From an uncultured Lachnospiraceae bacterium (GTDB lineage Bacteria; Bacillota; Clostridia; Lachnospirales; Lachnospiraceae), in assembly GCA_902789555.1 (NCBI GenBank), contig CADAOF010000002.1, forward strand, positions 1-64,000: a DNA stretch of 64,000 bases, written 5' to 3'. Under the pieces are notes generated by a model. It was given only the letters and a program-made list of their open reading frames with translations. It did no database searches and was not told where the DNA came from. The translations under genes were made by a program, and so were the position numbers. This document shows, piece after piece, positions 61,463 through 64,000 of this stretch (within the stretch, counting starts at the first letter, position 1; each line of letters starts with the position of its first letter).

Positions 61463-62356
61463 ATGTTTCTTGCCGATTCCTGGAAAGAATACGAAGTGCT
61501 GGACTGCTCGGGCGGCGAAAAGCTCGAGCGCTGGGGCGCGTACGAGCTCGTACGGCCCGACCCGCAGGTCATCTGGCAGACGGATAAGTGTCTTCCCGGC
61601 TGGCGAAAGCCGAACGCGCACTACCACCGCTCCTCCTCGGGCGGCGGCGAGTGGGAGTTCTTCTCCCTGCCCGACGAATGGGACCTGCACTATGATCCGC
61701 TCGGCCTCACCTTCCGGCTGAAGCCGTTCAAGTTCAAACACACCGGGCTCTTCCCCGAACAAGCAGCGAACTGGGAATGGTTCTCGAAGCTGATCGCCGC
61801 AAGGCGCGCGGAGGGAAAACCGGTCCGCGTCCTCAACCTCTTTGCCTACACCGGCGGCGCGACCCTGGCCGCGGCGAAGGCCGGCGCGGAAGTGACCCAC
61901 GTGGATGCCGCAAAGGGCATGGTGAACTGGGCTTCCGAAAACGCCCGCGCTTCCGGCCTCGGTGAAGCGAAGATCCGCTGGCTCGTGGACGACTGCGGCA
62001 AGTTCGTGGAGCGGGAGATCCGCCGCGAAAAGAAATACGAAGCCGTCATCATGGATCCGCCCTCCTACGGCCGCGGTCCGAAGGGCGAGATCTGGAAGAT
62101 CGAAGATGCCGTTTTTCCGCTGGTGCAGCGCTGCGCGGAGCTTCTCTCCGACGAACCGCTTTTCTTCCTTATTAATTCGTACACCACCGGCCTGCAGCCG
62201 GGCGTCCTCTCCTACATGCTGAAAGAAGCCGTAGGAAAGCGCTTCGGCGGGAGCGTCGTCTCGGACGAAATCGGTCTCCCGGTCACCGGCAGCGAAGAAG
62301 CCAAACAACTCGGACTTGTCCTCCCCTGCGGCGCCGCCGGCAGATGGGAGGCCTGA
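61463..62356 (+). CDS. Class I SAM-dependent RNA methyltransferase (RlmI/RlmK-like)
   Basis: 297 residues. An N-terminal ~100-residue part has strands around FRLKPFKFKHTGLFPEQAANWEW, a motif of this family. The Rossmann domain follows: VLNLFAYTGGATLAAAKAGA (SAM-binding), VTHVDAAKGMVNWASENA and the catalytic-type VIMDPPSYGRGPKGE. Relatives methylate C5 of cytosine in 23S rRNA; whether this one does the same is inferred, as the PUA domain of RlmI is lacking. GGAGGTG precedes the ATG at 61463. Confidence 0.85.
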   Translation: MFLADSWKEYEVLDCSGGEKLERWGAYELVRPDPQVIWQTDKCLPGWRKPNAHYHRSSSGGGEWEFFSLPDEWDLHYDPLGLTFRLKPFKFKHTGLFPEQAANWEWFSKLIAARRAEGKPVRVLNLFAYTGGATLAAAKAGAEVTHVDAAKGMVNWASENARASGLGEAKIRWLVDDCGKFVEREIRREKKYEAVIMDPPSYGRGPKGEIWKIEDAVFPLVQRCAELLSDEPLFFLINSYTTGLQPGVLSYMLKEAVGKRFGGSVVSDEIGLPVTGSEEAKQLGLVLPCGAAGRWEA

Positions 62357-62418
62357 ACTATAAACGTTTTCCGGCCGCGGGCTCTGCCCGGACCGGAAAG
62401 CAGACAGGAGATCAACTC

Positions 62419-63015
62419 ATGAAAAAGATATTCGTCACCCTGGCAGCCCTGCTGCTCGTCCTTTCCCTCGCCGCCTGCGGAAGCAGCTCTTCCGCCTCGG
62501 ACGCCACCCTTCCGGCCGGTCAGAAGCTCTTCCACGCGGAAATAACCGTGAAAAACTACGGCACCGTCAAGCTGGAACTGGACGCGGAGACCGCGCCGAT
62601 CACCGTAGCCAATTTCGTCAGCCTCGCGAAACAGGGCTTCTACGACGGTCTCACCTTCCACCGCATCATTGACGGCTTCATGATCCAGGGCGGCGCGCCG
62701 AACTCTGCCAGCAAGATCACGCCGAAGACCATCAAGGGCGAATTCAAGTCCAACGGCGTGGAGAACCCGATCAAACACGTCCCGGGCGTCATATCGATGG
62801 CCAGAGCCAACGACAAGAACAGCGCCAGCTCCCAGTTTTTCATCATGGTCGGGACCGCGCCGCATCTGGACGGCAATTACGCTGCGTTCGGCCATGTGAC
62901 GGAAGGCCTTGAGATCGTGCAGAAGATCGCGAAGGACGCAAAGCCCGTCGACAACAACGGCACCATTCCGGCCGCGCAGCAGCCGGTGATCGAGAAGGTC
63001 GTCATCACGGACTGA
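62419..63015 (+). CDS. Peptidyl-prolyl cis-trans isomerase (cyclophilin), lipoprotein
   Basis: 198 residues. A lipoprotein signal ends in LSLAAC (Cys20) and a short Ser-rich spacer follows. Then comes the cyclophilin domain with GFYDGLTFHRIIDGFMIQGG (active-site R and F), SMARANDKNSASSQFFIMV and AAFGHVTEGLEIVQKI. It helps proteins fold outside the membrane. AGGAG is placed before the ATG at 62419. A stem (62368-62399) lies in its leader. Confidence 0.93.
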   Translation: MKKIFVTLAALLLVLSLAACGSSSSASDATLPAGQKLFHAEITVKNYGTVKLELDAETAPITVANFVSLAKQGFYDGLTFHRIIDGFMIQGGAPNSASKITPKTIKGEFKSNGVENPIKHVPGVISMARANDKNSASSQFFIMVGTAPHLDGNYAAFGHVTEGLEIVQKIAKDAKPVDNNGTIPAAQQPVIEKVVITD

Positions 63016-63071
63016 GCCGTCCGCCGCAGGTCCCTGTCGGCAGGGCAGCCGCCCTGTCTGTCCCGGACAGC

Positions 63072-63104
63072 AAAAAGCCGCAGGCTTCATGCCTGCGGCT
63101 TTTT
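63072..63104. terminator. Bidirectional terminator
   Basis: AAAAAGCCGCAGGC and GCCTGCGGCTTTTT pair around TTCAT, between the convergent cyclophilin and dehydrogenase genes. Confidence 0.95.
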
Positions 63105-63118
63105 CGTGCCTTATGTCA

Positions 63119-64000
63119 TCAATATTCGAACATGCCGGCCGGCTTCCTGTCGGGCTTCTTCACGTCGTCGTAGGTCTTCGCGGTCGCGTAGTCGACGTCG
63201 TTGATGGGCCAGGTAGGCTTCTTTCCTTCGTACACTTCCTGCACGCCCATGGCGGAGAAGTAGGAGGCACGGTGTGCCGCTTCGGTGGTGTTGCCGCCGA
63301 TGTGCGGATAGATGATCACGTTGTCCAGGGTGAGCAGCGGATTCTTCGGATCGACCGGTTCCTTGCGAATGGCGTCCAGGCCGGCGCCGGCGATCACGCC
63401 GTTCTTGCAGGCTTCGTACAGATCCTCTTCCACGACCAGGCCGCCTCTCGCGGTATTGATCAGGAAAGCGGTGGGCTTCATCATGGCCAGACGTTCCTTG
63501 TTCACCATGTCGCGGGTGACAGGGGTGTTCGGCGCGTGCAGGGAGACATAATCGCTCTCCTTGAAGATGCGGTCCAGATCACGCACGACTTCGACACCGT
63601 CCGGGAAATCCTTCGCGGGCTTGTAGGGGTCGTAGCACAGGACGTTCATCTCGAACGCCAGAGCGCGCTTCGCGACGCGGGAACCGATGTTGCCGCAGCC
63701 GATGATGCCGAGGGTCTTGCCGCTCACGGTGTTCTTGCGAATCTTCAGTTTTGCCTTGTAGTAGTCGTCGACCCAGGTCTTGTGCAGGACGGTGACGTTG
63801 CGGCTCATCTCGAGGATCAGCATGAACGCAGTCTCAGCAACGGAGGTGCTGTTCGCGACCGGGGCATACAGGGTCTGTACGCCGTGATCGTGGCAGGCTT
63901 TCACGTCAAGAGCGTCAAAGCCGGCGCCGTGGCGCACGACTACCTTCAGGTTCGGGTTGGACTCGATCACTTCGCGGGTGATGGGAGTGATACGGACGAT
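63119..64000 (-). CDS. D-2-hydroxyacid dehydrogenase (phosphoglycerate dehydrogenase-like), 5' end cut by window
   Basis: About 293 residues are in the window; the frame stays open to base 64000, so the start is outside. Seen are VVRHGAGFDALDVKAC, the NAD-binding LGIIGCGNIGSRVAKRAL (GxGxxG), LHAPNTPVTRDMVN, INTARGGLVVEEDL (catalytic Arg region) and YPHIGGNTTEAAHRAS (catalytic His). The family oxidises D-2-hydroxyacids with NAD. No ACT domain follows; the gene ends at 'RKPAGMFEY'. SerA-type or another specificity cannot be settled from this part. Confidence 0.88.
   Translation of the reverse strand: MVRITPITREVIESNPNLKVVVRHGAGFDALDVKACHDHGVQTLYAPVANSTSVAETAFMLILEMSRNVTVLHKTWVDDYYKAKLKIRKNTVSGKTLGIIGCGNIGSRVAKRALAFEMNVLCYDPYKPAKDFPDGVEVVRDLDRIFKESDYVSLHAPNTPVTRDMVNKERLAMMKPTAFLINTARGGLVVEEDLYEACKNGVIAGAGLDAIRKEPVDPKNPLLTLDNVIIYPHIGGNTTEAAHRASYFSAMGVQEVYEGKKPTWPINDVDYATAKTYDDVKKPDRKPAGMFEY

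Noticed and set aside
1..64000. CRISPR arrays, insertion sequences, prophage genes, rRNA genes
   Set aside because: No regularly spaced repeats, transposase motifs, phage structural genes or rRNA segments were found on either strand.

Overview
The window reads as chromosomal DNA of a high-GC Firmicute, most likely a gut-type Clostridia (Lachnospiraceae-like). The evidence is strong AGGAGG-type ribosome binding sites, a zinc-lid adenylate kinase, Zn-type S14 and L36, a long-form PRPP synthetase, a DnaD/DnaI primosome pair, a YerC-PcrA pair, and the characteristic tail module after RlmD. Genus cannot be told from the sequence. No prophage, insertion sequence, integrase, CRISPR array, rRNA or tRNA gene was seen.

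Layout. 1-10.5 kb: small acetyltransferases, an M42 peptidase, then a membrane/lipid-flavoured run (OlsB-like N-acyltransferase, divergent ATP-grasp plus DUF6935-like protein, CDP-alcohol phosphatidyltransferase overlapping an MprF-type flippase domain protein). This is followed by a translationally coupled pair: a radical SAM/SPASM enzyme and a secreted, membrane-anchored protein ending in a ten-cysteine tail. 10.5-17.3 kb: nucleoside phosphorylase, a DUF2975/HTH pair behind a palindromic operator cluster, a Cys-repeat surface protein, an MscS channel, a voltage-gated-type K+ channel and a NUDIX-kinase fusion. 17.4-22.7 kb: two-component system plus FtsX-type ABC exporter. 22.7-27.3 kb: an accessory-looking segment (ECF sigma/anti-sigma, XRE-transmembrane regulator, membrane proteins). 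It is bracketed by two ~290-bp diverged direct repeats, each a terminator plus the 3' tail of rlmD. The left copy is a pseudogene.

27.3-40 kb: rlmD (apparently frameshifted before its tail), pcrA and yerC, a PlsC acyltransferase, and a purine-salvage block: guanine riboswitch-xpt followed by a BMP-family nucleoside ABC transporter. An Mbeg1-like alpha/beta-hydrolase protein closes this part. 40-55.5 kb (all minus strand): the complete S10-spc-alpha supercluster from rpsJ to rplQ, including secY, adk, map, infA and rpoA, preceded by a structured leader and a clear promoter. 55.9-64 kb: prs with its own terminator, dnaI and dnaD (with DnaA-box-like sites upstream), murC, queT behind a preQ1-I riboswitch, an RlmI-type methyltransferase, a cyclophilin lipoprotein and a 5'-truncated D-2-hydroxyacid dehydrogenase.

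Best candidates for something little described: the radical SAM/Cys-tail pair at 7.2-9.9 kb, the rlmD-tail duplication with the frameshift in the living copy, and the mirrored divergent promoters at 26.4 kb.
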